From Candidatus Limimonas egerieequi (GTDB lineage: Bacteria > Bacillota > Clostridia > Oscillospirales > Acutalibacteraceae), in contig JAGHVH010000003.1 in the NCBI GenBank assembly GCA_018064455.1, positions 1-64,000 on the forward strand: a stretch of DNA of 64,000 bases, written 5' to 3'. Of the stretch, positions 32,283-41,655 are shown piece by piece; position 1 is the stretch's first letter; the number at the start of each line of letters is the position of its first letter. The translations under genes were made by a program, and so were the position numbers. The notes beneath the pieces were generated by a model. The model searched no databases. It was not told the origin of the DNA and worked only from the letters and a program-made list of their open reading frames with translations.

Positions 32283-34685
32283 CTAATTAACAGGGGATGC
32301 GTGCCAGATGTTCTTTGCATATTCGTCAATTGCTCTGTCAGCTGCGAATACGCCAGCGCTTGCTGTGTTCATGAGTGACATACGTGTCCATGACTTCTTG
32401 TCCTTGTATGCTTCCATAAGTTCGTGGTGAACTCTGTGGTAGTCATCAAAGTCAGCCATAATCATGTATGGGTCAACATGGACTGCGTTTGCGATTTCAG
32501 GGAATTGCAAGCCGTTAACACCATCATTTACAAAGTCGATTACTCGACGGATAAGTGGGTTCTGGTTGAAGTAACTGTATGAGTCATAGTGGTTTTGTAA
32601 ATCCTGAACCTCTGGTGTCCTCATACCAAAGATAAAGATGTTGTCATTGCCAACAGCATCATGAATCTCTACGTTTGCGCCGTCAAGTGTACCGATGGTT
32701 ACGGCGCCGTTAATCATGAGCTTCATGTTGCCGGTACCTGATGCCTCTGTACCGGCAAGGGATATCTGCTCCGAGATATCCGCTGCTGGCATAAGGTGCT
32801 CAGCAAGGGAAACATTGTAGTCCTCAAGATAAACAATCTTGATCTTGCCCTTGATAACTGGGTCATTGTTAACAACCTCTGCAAGGTTGCAGATAAAGCT
32901 GATAATTTTCTTTGCCATAAAGTAGCCAGCGGCTGCTTTGGCACCAAAGATGTATGTCCTTGGGACAAAGTCCATATCAGGATTGTCGCGAAGTTCTAGG
33001 TAGTTCGCAACAATATCAAATGCATTGAGGAGCTGACGTTTGTACTCGTGGAGTCTCTTAACCTGTACATCAAATACAGAGTTTGGATCGATGTCGATAC
33101 CTTGAGTCTCTTTGATGTACTTGGCAAACTCAACCTTGTTCTGGTACTTGATATCAGCGAACTTCTCGAGTACCTTGTCATCATCCTTGTACTTCTTGAG
33201 CTTTTCGAGCTCGGCGCCATCATAGATGAAGCCGTCGCCGATGAGTTTTGTTATGTAAGCGGTAAGCTCTGGGTTTGCTTGGCAGAGCCAACGTCTGTGA
33301 GCGATACCGTTTGTGACATTCTTAAACTTCTTAGGTGTGAGCTTATAGAAATCGTGGAAGATTGTATCCTTCAAAATCTCGCTGTGGAGAGCGGATACGC
33401 CGTTTACGCTGTGGCAAGTTGCAACACAGAGGTTTGCCATACGTACGATGCCGTTTGAGCAGATAGCCATCTCCTCAACCTTGCCCGCATCGTGGTAGAG
33501 GTCCCAGATGAATGCGCGATAGCGGTTATCTATTTCCTTAACTATCTGATAGATTCGTGGGATGAGGGTAATCATGATATCCTCAGGCCAGCACTCAAGT
33601 GCCTCTTTCATTACTGTGTGGTTTGTGTATGCAAATGTCTGTGAAACAAGCTTCCAAGCGTCATCCCAACCAAGTCCGCAGTCATCCATAAAGATACGCA
33701 TGAGCTCTGGGATTGCAAGTGTTGGGTGTGTGTCGTTGATGTGGATAGCCATCTTTTCTGGGATGGTATCAATTGACTTGTTTTGACGAAGGTGACGCCT
33801 TACAACATCCTGCATTGAAGCAGATACAAGGAAGTACTGCTGACGGAGGCGAAGGCTCTTGCCCTCTGGGTGGTTGTCAGCAGGGTAGAGGACTTTGCAG
33901 ATTACCTCTGCCATAGCCTGCTGCTCAACTGCACGGATGTAGTCACCTTGGTTAAAGAGACTCATATCAAAGCCTGGCGCGTCGGCCTTCCAAAGACGAA
34001 GTCTTGAGTAAGCTTTGCCGTCCTTGCCAGGTACATACATGTCATAAGGGGTTGCAACGACAGATATGGCGTTGCTTGTCTTGGTTACAAAGTAACCATC
34101 TTGCCAACTGCTCTCGATGTCGCCGCCGAATTGAACTGTTACCTTGAGGTCATCCTTTGGCGTGAGCCAAATCTCACCGCCAGGAAGCCAGTAATCAGGG
34201 AGCTCTGTCTGCCAACCGTCGATAAGCTTTTGCTTAAAGATACCGCATTCATAGAGAATGCTGTATCCCATTGAAGCGTATCCGCCGGTTGCAAGAGCAT
34301 CAAGGTAACATGCGGCAAGGCGACCGAGACCGCCGTTGCCAAGACCTGCGTCTGGTTCGCATTCGTATATTTTATCTATGCTTATATCAAGGCTTGCTAG
34401 CGCCTTCTTGGCAACGTCGCTAAGGCCCAAGTTATAGAGATTATTCTTGAGCGAGCGACCCATCAAAAACTCCATGCACATGTAGTACACTGTCTTGGAG
34501 CTCTTATCATTTTTGATGCGCTCTATATACTCGTGTCCGCCCTCTTGAAGCTTTTCCTTAACTACTGTTGAGACAGCCTTGTATACCTGGTTGTCATCGG
34601 CAAGTTCTGGAGTAACACCATAGAGGTGTGAAAGCTTCTTTACAACAGCTTCACGGAATTGTTTTTGTGTCATTGAATAGTTCAT
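32283..34685 (-). CDS. glgP: Glycogen/starch/maltodextrin phosphorylase
   Basis: An 800-residue PLP enzyme that releases glucose 1-phosphate from alpha-1,4-glucans. Conserved segments include YYMCMEFLMGRSL near the N-terminus, DAGLGNGGLGRLAACYLDA, the arginine-containing RVKRLHEYKRQ-like VQVKRLHEYKRQLLNAFD, and the PLP-lysine motif EASGTGNMKLMINGA. Length is typical of the GT35 family. It is transcribed leftward ahead of the GH13 gene as a glycogen-use operon. Confidence 0.95.
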   Translation of the reverse strand: MNYSMTQKQFREAVVKKLSHLYGVTPELADDNQVYKAVSTVVKEKLQEGGHEYIERIKNDKSSKTVYYMCMEFLMGRSLKNNLYNLGLSDVAKKALASLDISIDKIYECEPDAGLGNGGLGRLAACYLDALATGGYASMGYSILYECGIFKQKLIDGWQTELPDYWLPGGEIWLTPKDDLKVTVQFGGDIESSWQDGYFVTKTSNAISVVATPYDMYVPGKDGKAYSRLRLWKADAPGFDMSLFNQGDYIRAVEQQAMAEVICKVLYPADNHPEGKSLRLRQQYFLVSASMQDVVRRHLRQNKSIDTIPEKMAIHINDTHPTLAIPELMRIFMDDCGLGWDDAWKLVSQTFAYTNHTVMKEALECWPEDIMITLIPRIYQIVKEIDNRYRAFIWDLYHDAGKVEEMAICSNGIVRMANLCVATCHSVNGVSALHSEILKDTIFHDFYKLTPKKFKNVTNGIAHRRWLCQANPELTAYITKLIGDGFIYDGAELEKLKKYKDDDKVLEKFADIKYQNKVEFAKYIKETQGIDIDPNSVFDVQVKRLHEYKRQLLNAFDIVANYLELRDNPDMDFVPRTYIFGAKAAAGYFMAKKIISFICNLAEVVNNDPVIKGKIKIVYLEDYNVSLAEHLMPAADISEQISLAGTEASGTGNMKLMINGAVTIGTLDGANVEIHDAVGNDNIFIFGMRTPEVQDLQNHYDSYSYFNQNPLIRRVIDFVNDGVNGLQFPEIANAVHVDPYMIMADFDDYHRVHHELMEAYKDKKSWTRMSLMNTASAGVFAADRAIDEYAKNIWHASPVN

Positions 34686-34740
34686 TAAACTTGGTCCACC
34701 TAACGTCTAAAATGTATATAAAAATATACATTACATTATA

Positions 34741-34775
34741 ATATAAAAGCGCCGTTGGTACAATACCAACGGCGC
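34741..34775 (-). terminator. Terminator of the alcohol dehydrogenase gene
   Basis: A 12-bp perfect stem (GCGCCGTTGGTA and its complement) with a 3-nt loop. The minus-strand product continues into TTTTATAT. Confidence 0.82.
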
Positions 34776-34789
34776 AAAATAGTGCCTAA

Positions 34790-36040
34790 TTATTTAATCA
34801 TAATTTCGTCACGAACGAACTTCTCGATTTCAGCCTGTGTGAAGATCTGCTTAACTGGGTATGTTGGAAGTACCTCAGCGATGCAGTGCTCAGCGATCCA
34901 AGGAATATCTTCTTCCTTGATGCAATCGAAGCCTGTTGGGATCTCCATACGAGCGTTCATAGCTTCAACTTCAGCGATGAACTTCTTAGCCTTTTCTTCG
35001 TCTGTTGCACCTATGATGCCAACATAGTCAGCGATCTCAGCGAGCTTGTCATAAACGTATGGGCCAAGGAGAGCGTCTGAGAATACGTGTGGAAGGATTA
35101 CAGACATTGCAAGACCGTGAGGAACACCGTACTTACCGCCGAGTCTGTGACCGATACCATGAACGTAACCAACGCCGCCACGTGTGAAGCAGAGACCTGC
35201 ATAGTAAGAAGCAAGGAGCATGTTGCCGCGAGCTTCGAGGTCAGAACCGTTGTTGTAAGCCTTTTCGAGGTTCTCGAAAATAAGCTTGATAGCCTTAAGG
35301 CCATAGTCGTTGAACTTCTTGTCGTTGTACCAAATATTTGTGTAACCTTCAACAGCATGAGTCATAGCATCCATACCTGTTGTAGATGTAACTTTCTTTG
35401 GAAGACCAGCTGTGAGCTCTGGATCAAGAACTGCATAACGAGCACGGATAAATGGATCCATGATTGGGAACTTATCGTGTGTTGATGCGTCAGTAATAAC
35501 AGCAGCGATAGTTGTTTCCGAACCTGTACCAGCTGTTGTTGGAACTGCATAGAGTGGAGGTGGGATAAGGCCATTCATCTTCTTTGCTGGAAGGAATACC
35601 TTGAAAGTACCACTCATCTTAGCTACTGGACGCTCAGGTCTTGCTACGCGAGCAATTGTACCCTTAGCGCAGTCCATTGGTGAGCCACCGCCTACAGCGA
35701 TAACTGCCTGGCAGTTATTGTCGTTGTAAAGTTTAAGAGCTGCTTCAACGTTTTCGATTGTTGGGTTAGGCTGTACCTCATCATATACAACGTACTTAAC
35801 GCCTGCTTCGTCAAGAGCCTTGAAAAGACCGTCGAGAAGGTTAAGACCCATAAGGCCCTTATCAGTTACTACGAGAACCTGATTCTTGCCTTTTTTCTTA
35901 ACTACTGCTGGAAGCTTTTTGATAGCACCAGGGCCGTCGATGATTGTTGGATCTGGGAAGAACCAGCCCCAGCAATACATGAGAGCTGTGAATACTACTT
36001 CAATAGCTCTCCAGTAGATTTTCTTTAAAGTCCACATCAT
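34790..36040 (-). CDS. Iron-containing alcohol dehydrogenase
   Basis: A 416-residue group III dehydrogenase. The NAD(P)-binding region shows AVGGGSPMDCAKG, and the metal ligands sit in MDAMTHAVEGY, GIGHRLGGKYGVPHG and the later LPHV. It probably reduces aldehydes to alcohols during fermentation. The N-terminus carries an unusual ~40-residue extension with a hydrophobic stretch (VVFTALMYCWGWFF) before the normal IIDGPGAIKKLP, which could be membrane-associating. I chose ATG at 36040 because GGGAGG lies eight bases upstream; the track's longer start runs through that site. Confidence 0.9.
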   Translation of the reverse strand: MMWTLKKIYWRAIEVVFTALMYCWGWFFPDPTIIDGPGAIKKLPAVVKKKGKNQVLVVTDKGLMGLNLLDGLFKALDEAGVKYVVYDEVQPNPTIENVEAALKLYNDNNCQAVIAVGGGSPMDCAKGTIARVARPERPVAKMSGTFKVFLPAKKMNGLIPPPLYAVPTTAGTGSETTIAAVITDASTHDKFPIMDPFIRARYAVLDPELTAGLPKKVTSTTGMDAMTHAVEGYTNIWYNDKKFNDYGLKAIKLIFENLEKAYNNGSDLEARGNMLLASYYAGLCFTRGGVGYVHGIGHRLGGKYGVPHGLAMSVILPHVFSDALLGPYVYDKLAEIADYVGIIGATDEEKAKKFIAEVEAMNARMEIPTGFDCIKEEDIPWIAEHCIAEVLPTYPVKQIFTQAEIEKFVRDEIMIK

Positions 36041-36190
36041 TATGTTTACCTCCCTTATAAAAATGTTAGGACGCCTTTTATTATACAATAAGGAAATGAA
36101 TAATGATATAGTAAATTTTCCAAATTAAATGAACATTTTTAGTGAAATGCACAAAAACCACTGTATTTTATCGGACATCACTCATTGAAA

Positions 36191-36218
36191 TTGCAAGATT
36201 CAAATCAAAAACTTGCAA
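36191..36218. promoter_or_regulatory. Inverted repeat upstream of gdhA promoter
   Basis: TTGCAAG (36191-36197) and CTTGCAA (36212-36218) form an inverted repeat ending five bases before the -35 box; a third TTGCAAG lies at 36265-36271 after the -10 box. A dimeric regulator could bind here. Confidence 0.4.
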
Positions 36219-36223
36219 AACTG

Positions 36224-36252
36224 TTGACTAATAGATGTCAAAGTAGTATATT
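36224..36252 (+). promoter_or_regulatory. gdhA promoter
   Basis: TTGACT at 36224-36229 and TATATT at 36247-36252 with a 17-bp spacer. Confidence 0.7.
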
Positions 36253-36287
36253 TTTAGCGTAAATTTGCAAGAAAGGTCTTGAAAACA

Positions 36288-37634
36288 ATGAACGAATATA
36301 TCGAAAGTGTAATTGCAAAAGTTAAAGAACGCGATGCTGACAAGCCTGAATTCATTCAGACAGTTGAGGAAGTATTCAGTTCTCTTGAAAAAGTAATCGA
36401 CCAGCGCCCTGACTACGTAGCTGCTGACATCCTTGGTCGTATGGTAGAGCCAGAGCGTTTCATCAGCTTCCGTGTTGCATGGGTTGACGATGCAGGTAAG
36501 GTACAGGTTAACCGTGGTTACCGTGTACAGTTCAACTCTGCTATCGGTCCATACAAGGGTGGTCTTCGTTTCCATCCATCAGTAAACCCATCAATCATTT
36601 GGTTCCTTGGTTTCGAGCAGACATTTAAGAACTCTCTTACATCACTTCCTATGGGCGGTGGTAAAGGTGGTTCTGACTTTGACCCACGTGGTAAGTCAGA
36701 TGCAGAGGTTATGCGTTTCTGCCAGGCATTCATGACAGAACTCCAGCGTCACATCGGTCCTAACGTTGACGTACCAGCTGGTGATATCGGAGTAGGCGGA
36801 CGTGAAATTGGTTACCTCTTTGGCCAGTACAAGAGAATTAAGGACGCTTATGAAAACGGCGTATTGACAGGTAAGGGCTTTAGCTACGGTGGTTCCCTCA
36901 TCCGTCCAGAAGCAACAGGCTTCGGCGCTATTTACTATACACAGGAAGTTCTCGCTCATGAAGGCGAGAAGGTAGAAGGCAAGACATTTGCAGTATCAGG
37001 TTTCGGTAACGTTGCTTGGGGTGCTTGCTCAAAGATTGCTGAACTCGGCGGTAAGGCTGTTACAATCTCTGGTCCTGATGGTTACATCTATGATCCAGAC
37101 GGTATCGTAACAAAGGAGAAGCTCGACTTTATGCTTGAGATGCGTGCTTCAGGCCGTGACAAGGTTCAGGATTATGCTGACAAGTTTGGCGTACAGTTCT
37201 TCCCTGGCCAGAAGCCATGGGGCCAGAAGGTAGACATCTGCCTTCCATGCGCTACTCAGAACGAGATCAACATGGACGAAGCAAAGAAGATCGTTGACAA
37301 CGGTACAAAGTACTACATCGAAGTTGCTAACATGCCAACAACAAACGAAGCTCTTGCATTCATCGTAGAATCAGGCGCAATCGTTGCTCCATCAAAGGCA
37401 GTTAACGCTGGTGGCGTTGCTACATCTGGTCTTGAGATGTCTCAGAACTCTGAGCGTCTTTCATGGTCAGCTGAAGAAGTAGATGCAAAGCTTCACACAA
37501 TCATGAAGAACATCTACAGCGCATCAGTTGCAGCATCTGAGAAGTACGGTCTTGGCTATGACCTCATCGCTGGCGCAAACATCGCTGGTTTCGAGAAGGT
37601 TGCAGAGGCAATGCTTGCTCAGGGTATCTATTAA
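36288..37634 (+). CDS. gdhA: NADP-specific glutamate dehydrogenase
   Basis: A 448-residue hexameric dehydrogenase that makes glutamate from 2-oxoglutarate and ammonia. It closely parallels E. coli GdhA: RVQFNSAIGPYKGGLRFHPS, the catalytic-lysine region LPMGGGKGGSDFDP, DVPAGDIGVGGREIG and NAGGVATSGLEMSQN. The length equals the small hexameric NADP form. I take the ATG at 36288 rather than the TTG at 36279, which is too close to AAAGG. It has its own promoter with flanking TTGCAAG repeats and a strong terminator, so it is monocistronic. Confidence 0.96.
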   Translation: MNEYIESVIAKVKERDADKPEFIQTVEEVFSSLEKVIDQRPDYVAADILGRMVEPERFISFRVAWVDDAGKVQVNRGYRVQFNSAIGPYKGGLRFHPSVNPSIIWFLGFEQTFKNSLTSLPMGGGKGGSDFDPRGKSDAEVMRFCQAFMTELQRHIGPNVDVPAGDIGVGGREIGYLFGQYKRIKDAYENGVLTGKGFSYGGSLIRPEATGFGAIYYTQEVLAHEGEKVEGKTFAVSGFGNVAWGACSKIAELGGKAVTISGPDGYIYDPDGIVTKEKLDFMLEMRASGRDKVQDYADKFGVQFFPGQKPWGQKVDICLPCATQNEINMDEAKKIVDNGTKYYIEVANMPTTNEALAFIVESGAIVAPSKAVNAGGVATSGLEMSQNSERLSWSAEEVDAKLHTIMKNIYSASVAASEKYGLGYDLIAGANIAGFEKVAEAMLAQGIY

Positions 37635-37652
37635 TAGAAGACGACAAATGCA

Positions 37653-37680
37653 AAGGGGTTCCCAACCGGGAACCCCTTAT
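37653..37680 (+). terminator. Intrinsic terminator after gdhA
   Basis: AAGGGGTTCCC pairs with GGGAACCCCTT over AACC. The tail is T-rich (ATTATTAT) but not a pure T run. Confidence 0.82.
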
Positions 37681-37699
37681 TATTATCCTTTATAAATAA

Positions 37700-37728
37700 T
37701 TGACATAGGAAACGCTTAGGATTACAAT
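37700..37728 (+). promoter_or_regulatory. Strong promoter of the small-protein/aldo-keto reductase unit
   Basis: TTGACA at 37700-37705 and TACAAT at 37723-37728, 17 bp apart, near consensus. Confidence 0.78.
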
Positions 37729-37776
37729 GAAAGTACCGGCCAAGAACTTTTGTTTGTTATTCCGGAGGTGTAGAAT

Positions 37777-37986
37777 ATGAAACTTATCGAATGCGCAGAA
37801 CAACTTAGAAACAGTGGCTTTACAGTATATACTTGGAGGCCATCAGAGGGTACAGTGGAACCGGACATCATAGCACGGAAGAATGGCCAACTTTACAATG
37901 TGTACCTAGGGCGCAATGCATTTTTGGAGGGCGCGATTAACGCCTTTGCATTTGCTCATAATGCGAGAGTAGTTTACGTCATTTAA
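37777..37986 (+). CDS. Small protein of unknown function
   Basis: A 69-residue protein with a good ribosome binding site (CCGGAGG) and a near-consensus promoter. I do not recognise a family. The sequence reads as helix, strand (GFTVYTWRP), then EPDIIARKNGQLYNVYLG, helix and a final strand (RVVYVI). The strand-PD-strand layout faintly resembles the core of PD-(D/E)XK nuclease-like folds, but the E-x-K pair is absent (YNVYLG), so catalysis is unlikely. It precedes the ferredoxin-type aldo/keto reductase by 14 bases and is probably co-transcribed with it. Confidence 0.65.
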   Translation: MKLIECAEQLRNSGFTVYTWRPSEGTVEPDIIARKNGQLYNVYLGRNAFLEGAINAFAFAHNARVVYVI

Positions 37987-38000
37987 TCTGGAGGGGAACT

Positions 38001-39161
38001 ATGTTATATAACGAATATGGGATTTCAATGCTCGGCTTTGGCCTTATGCGACTTCCAACTTTGGAAAATGGCCAAATCGACATGGATGAGACAGCACGCA
38101 TAATCGATTATGCTATCGAGAATGGTGTCAATTACTTTGATACAGCGCACCCTTATCACAACGGCACGTCAGAGTTCGTGATACGCGAACTCTTGAAGCG
38201 TCATCCAAGGGACAAGGTGTTTATCGCTGACAAGTATCCAGGACACCAACTTTTCAAGGAGCATCACCCAGAGCAAATTTTTGAGGAGCAACTTGAAAAG
38301 TGTGGCGTTGATTACTTTGACTACTATCTTCTCCACAACGTAAACGATGAGAGCGTACACGTATACGAGGATCCAAGGTGGAACCTAATAGACTATTTTG
38401 TTGAGCAAAAGCGTCTTGGCCGTATCAAGCATCTTGGTTTCTCAAATCACTCAAGTCCAGAGACTCTATACAAGTTTTTAAAGGACCACCAGGGTACATT
38501 TGACTTCTGTCAAATCCAGTATAACTACATGGATGAGGAACTCCAGGATGGTGCCCTTAAATACCAGTACCTTGAGGAATTTAATATGCCTATTTGGGTA
38601 ATGGAACCAGTGCGTGGCGGTAAGCTCGCCGAGCCAAATGACAAGCTCCGCGCACTCCGACCAGACGAGTCGGAGGCAGCATGGGCTTTCCGTTGGCTCA
38701 TGCGCAAGCCGCAGGTAAAGGTTATACTCTCAGGCATGAGCAACTACGATCAAGTAGTTGATAATATCAAGACATTTAGCACCGACAAGCCATTGACGGA
38801 TGATGAGATGGAGCTTCTTTCTGCGATAGCAAAGGAGAAGCGTAATTTCATTCCGTGCACAGGCTGTCGCTACTGTGTGAGCCACTGTCCACAGGGGCTC
38901 AATATTCCAAAACTTTTACAGTTTTACAATGAGGGCAAATTTGACGCCAGCCTCACACTTGGCATGGCACTTGAGTTTAAACCAGAGGAGACATTGCCAA
39001 GTGCATGTCTCGGCTGTGGCTCCTGTGAGCAAATTTGTCCACAGCAGATTAAAATTTCTGAGTGCATGAGCGAACTTTGTGATATACTAAATGGTATTCC
39101 AAAGTGGGCTGACCTCTGTGAACAGCGCGCAAGGGAAGCTGAACTATTGAGGAACAAATAA
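38001..39161 (+). CDS. Aldo/keto reductase with C-terminal 4Fe-4S ferredoxin domain
   Basis: A 386-residue oxidoreductase. The N-terminal aldo/keto reductase barrel shows GFGLMRLPTL, the catalytic Asp-Tyr region NYFDTAHPYHNG and the Lys in IADKYPG. Residues ~285-350 carry two cysteine motifs, CTGCRYCVSHCP and CLGCGSCEQICP, each able to bind a 4Fe-4S cluster. Such fusions in anaerobes presumably exchange electrons with ferredoxin instead of, or besides, NADPH; the substrate is unknown. GGAGGGG precedes the ATG. The next gene starts two bases after its stop. Confidence 0.92.
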   Translation: MLYNEYGISMLGFGLMRLPTLENGQIDMDETARIIDYAIENGVNYFDTAHPYHNGTSEFVIRELLKRHPRDKVFIADKYPGHQLFKEHHPEQIFEEQLEKCGVDYFDYYLLHNVNDESVHVYEDPRWNLIDYFVEQKRLGRIKHLGFSNHSSPETLYKFLKDHQGTFDFCQIQYNYMDEELQDGALKYQYLEEFNMPIWVMEPVRGGKLAEPNDKLRALRPDESEAAWAFRWLMRKPQVKVILSGMSNYDQVVDNIKTFSTDKPLTDDEMELLSAIAKEKRNFIPCTGCRYCVSHCPQGLNIPKLLQFYNEGKFDASLTLGMALEFKPEETLPSACLGCGSCEQICPQQIKISECMSELCDILNGIPKWADLCEQRAREAELLRNK

Positions 39162-39162
39162 T

Positions 39163-40314
39163 ATGTACGAGAAACTATCTAGTGAACTTGAAAATAGGAT
39201 ACTCATGGACCAAAACCGTACTTTAAACGAACCTCCTCGTCGCGTGGATAATCCACACGATAGGGGGTCCGCTTGGCGTCCGGCATATGTAAGGGATGCG
39301 GACAAGATTCTCCACTGTCCGTTTTATAACCGATATGCCGACAAGACGCAGGTGTTCAGTTTTTATAAAAACGATGATATCTCGCGTCGCGGAGCACACG
39401 TACAGTTCGTGTCTCGCAACGCGCGTACAATCGGCCGGGCATTGGGGCTTGATTTAGACCTCATCGAGGCAATTGCTCTTGGCCACGACATTGGCCACAC
39501 TCCATTTGGCCATGCGGGCGAGAAGTATCTCGATGAACTCTTCTATTCGCATGCCGGCCGACATTTCGCGCACAACATCCATTCCGTGCGCGTGCTTGAT
39601 AGCATCTTTCCGCTCAACCTCACGCTTGATACCTTGTCAGGTATCGCAAGCCATGACGGTGAGCTGGAACTGAGAGAGTATCGTCCAGACGAGACTCAGA
39701 CATTTGAAACGTTTGATTTAGCAATTGAAAATTGCTACCTTGATAAGAGCAATATTTTAAAACTTGTTCCAAATACACTAGAGGGCTGTGTTGTCAGGAT
39801 ATCTGACATTATCTCATACCTTGGTAAGGACAGGCAGGATGCTGAAAAACTTGCCCGTCACAACGAGTATGAGGATACTGCAATTGGTACATTCAATGCG
39901 GCGATAATTAACAACCTAATTGTCAACATAATTGAGAACAGTTACGGCAAAGATTTCATCGCAATGGATGATGAGCATTTCCTAGCACTCTCTCTTGCAA
40001 AGAAGGAAAACTACGACAAAATCTACCTTACAAACAACCTCGATCCGATAGTAAGGCCAATGATGGAAAAGATTTATGAAAGGCTACTGAATGACGTAGT
40101 TACGAACAATTTGGAGAGCCCAATCTTTACTCATCATATCGAACTTGTCGAAAATAGTTACTATCGTAAAGGCAAATCCCTTTACAGGGATGAAACGGAA
40201 CCAAACCAGCTTGTGGTTGACTATATCGCGTCGATGACAGACGATTATTTCATTGATTTATATACTCGCCTCTTTGGCGAGACACCGATAGAATTTAAAG
40301 GATATTTTGATTGA
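39163..40314 (+). CDS. dGTPase-like HD-domain triphosphohydrolase
   Basis: A 383-residue HD-superfamily protein. The deoxyguanosinetriphosphate triphosphohydrolase pattern is present: RPAYVRDADKILHCPFYNRYADKTQVF, the first metal His in HVQFVSRNARTIG, and the HD pair in ALGHDIGHTPFGHAGE, with a later Asp in RISDIISYLGKD. It probably hydrolyses dNTPs to nucleosides and triphosphate, affecting nucleotide pools and phage resistance in some systems. It begins two bases after the aldo/keto reductase and ends 15 bases before rimO, suggesting one operon. Confidence 0.88.
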   Translation: MYEKLSSELENRILMDQNRTLNEPPRRVDNPHDRGSAWRPAYVRDADKILHCPFYNRYADKTQVFSFYKNDDISRRGAHVQFVSRNARTIGRALGLDLDLIEAIALGHDIGHTPFGHAGEKYLDELFYSHAGRHFAHNIHSVRVLDSIFPLNLTLDTLSGIASHDGELELREYRPDETQTFETFDLAIENCYLDKSNILKLVPNTLEGCVVRISDIISYLGKDRQDAEKLARHNEYEDTAIGTFNAAIINNLIVNIIENSYGKDFIAMDDEHFLALSLAKKENYDKIYLTNNLDPIVRPMMEKIYERLLNDVVTNNLESPIFTHHIELVENSYYRKGKSLYRDETEPNQLVVDYIASMTDDYFIDLYTRLFGETPIEFKGYFD

Positions 40315-40329
40315 TTGTAGGAGGCTTAT

Positions 40330-41655
40330 ATGGCAAAGATAGGAATGATTTCTCTTGGCTGCCCTAAAAACCAGGTTGATGCTGAGCTAATGCTTGCGAA
40401 ACTTACAGCAGAAGGTCACGAAATTTCTGGTGAAATTTCTGGCTGTGACATTGTCATCATCAACACATGCGGTTTTATTGAGGATGCCAAGCGCGAGGCA
40501 ATTGATAATATCCTTGAAATGGCAGACTACAAGGATGCCGGTGAGATTAAAAAGATTGTTATTACAGGTTGCCTTGCTGAGCGCTATAAAGCAGAAATCC
40601 TGGAGGAACTTCCAGAGGTTGATGCAGTAGTAGGCCTTGGCAACAATGGCAATATTGCTGATATCGTGTCAGAGGTTTTGGACGCTGAGACACCAATCGT
40701 TGCAATAGGCGAGCGTGAGAACCTCCCACTCTGTGGCGAACGCCTCCTCACAACACCGGATTACTGGGGATACCTCAAGATTGCAGATGGTTGTTCCAAC
40801 CACTGCACATATTGCGCTATCCCATCAATCCGTGGTGAGATGAGAAGCCGCCCGATGGAGGAGTGTGTTGAGGAAGCCAAGGCACTTGCTGCCGATGGCA
40901 TCAAGGAACTCATCGTCATCGCTCAGGATACCACTCGCTATGGCGAGGACCTCTATGGCGAGCCAAAACTCCACGAGCTTTTGCCAAAGCTCTGCGAGAT
41001 TGACGGGCTCGAGTGGATTAGGATCCTCTATTGCTATCCTGACCGCCTCTTTGATGAACTCATCGATGTCATCGCAAGAGAGGACAAGATTTGTAAATAC
41101 ATCGATTTGCCACTTCAGCACTGCAATAAGGAAGTGCTGAAGCGTATGAACCGTCATGGTGACAGGGAGTCACTCACAGAACTCATTAACAAGCTTCGTG
41201 ACAAAATCCCAGGCGTATGTATCAGGACTACACTTATCACAGGTTTCCCAGGTGAGACAGAGGAACAGTTCACAGAGCTCTCTGAGTTCGTTCACGAAAT
41301 AGGCTTTGACAACCTCGGCTGCTTTGCATATTCACCAGAGGAAGGCACACCTGCAGCGTCATTTGAGGATCAACTCGAAGAGGATGAAAAAGTTCATCGT
41401 GGTGAGTTGATAATGGATGCTCAATATGGTATAGTCTTAAAGAATAATGAGGCATTAGTAGGTAAAACATTAAAAGTAATCGTTGATGGCTTCGACCCAT
41501 ACAACGATATTTACGAAGGTAGAACCTATCGTGATGCCCCAGAAATCGATGGAAAAATTAGTTTTGTATACGATGGCTCATTACAGCCTGGTGCATTTGT
41601 TGATGTAACAGTAACCGGTTTTAATGAGTATGACCTCTTGGGAGAGTGCAGATGA
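40330..41655 (+). CDS. rimO: Ribosomal protein S12 methylthiotransferase
   Basis: A 441-residue radical-SAM enzyme that adds a methylthio group to the conserved aspartate of ribosomal protein S12. The N-terminal UPF0004 domain starts IGMISLGCPKNQVDAE, with cluster cysteines also in NTCGF and TGCLAERY. The radical SAM motif is CSNHCTYCAIP, and a C-terminal TRAM domain ends in GFNEYDLLGE. RimO rather than MiaB is indicated by the SLGCPKN-VD opening. It overlaps pgsA by ATGA. Confidence 0.94.
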   Translation: MAKIGMISLGCPKNQVDAELMLAKLTAEGHEISGEISGCDIVIINTCGFIEDAKREAIDNILEMADYKDAGEIKKIVITGCLAERYKAEILEELPEVDAVVGLGNNGNIADIVSEVLDAETPIVAIGERENLPLCGERLLTTPDYWGYLKIADGCSNHCTYCAIPSIRGEMRSRPMEECVEEAKALAADGIKELIVIAQDTTRYGEDLYGEPKLHELLPKLCEIDGLEWIRILYCYPDRLFDELIDVIAREDKICKYIDLPLQHCNKEVLKRMNRHGDRESLTELINKLRDKIPGVCIRTTLITGFPGETEEQFTELSEFVHEIGFDNLGCFAYSPEEGTPAASFEDQLEEDEKVHRGELIMDAQYGIVLKNNEALVGKTLKVIVDGFDPYNDIYEGRTYRDAPEIDGKISFVYDGSLQPGAFVDVTVTGFNEYDLLGECR

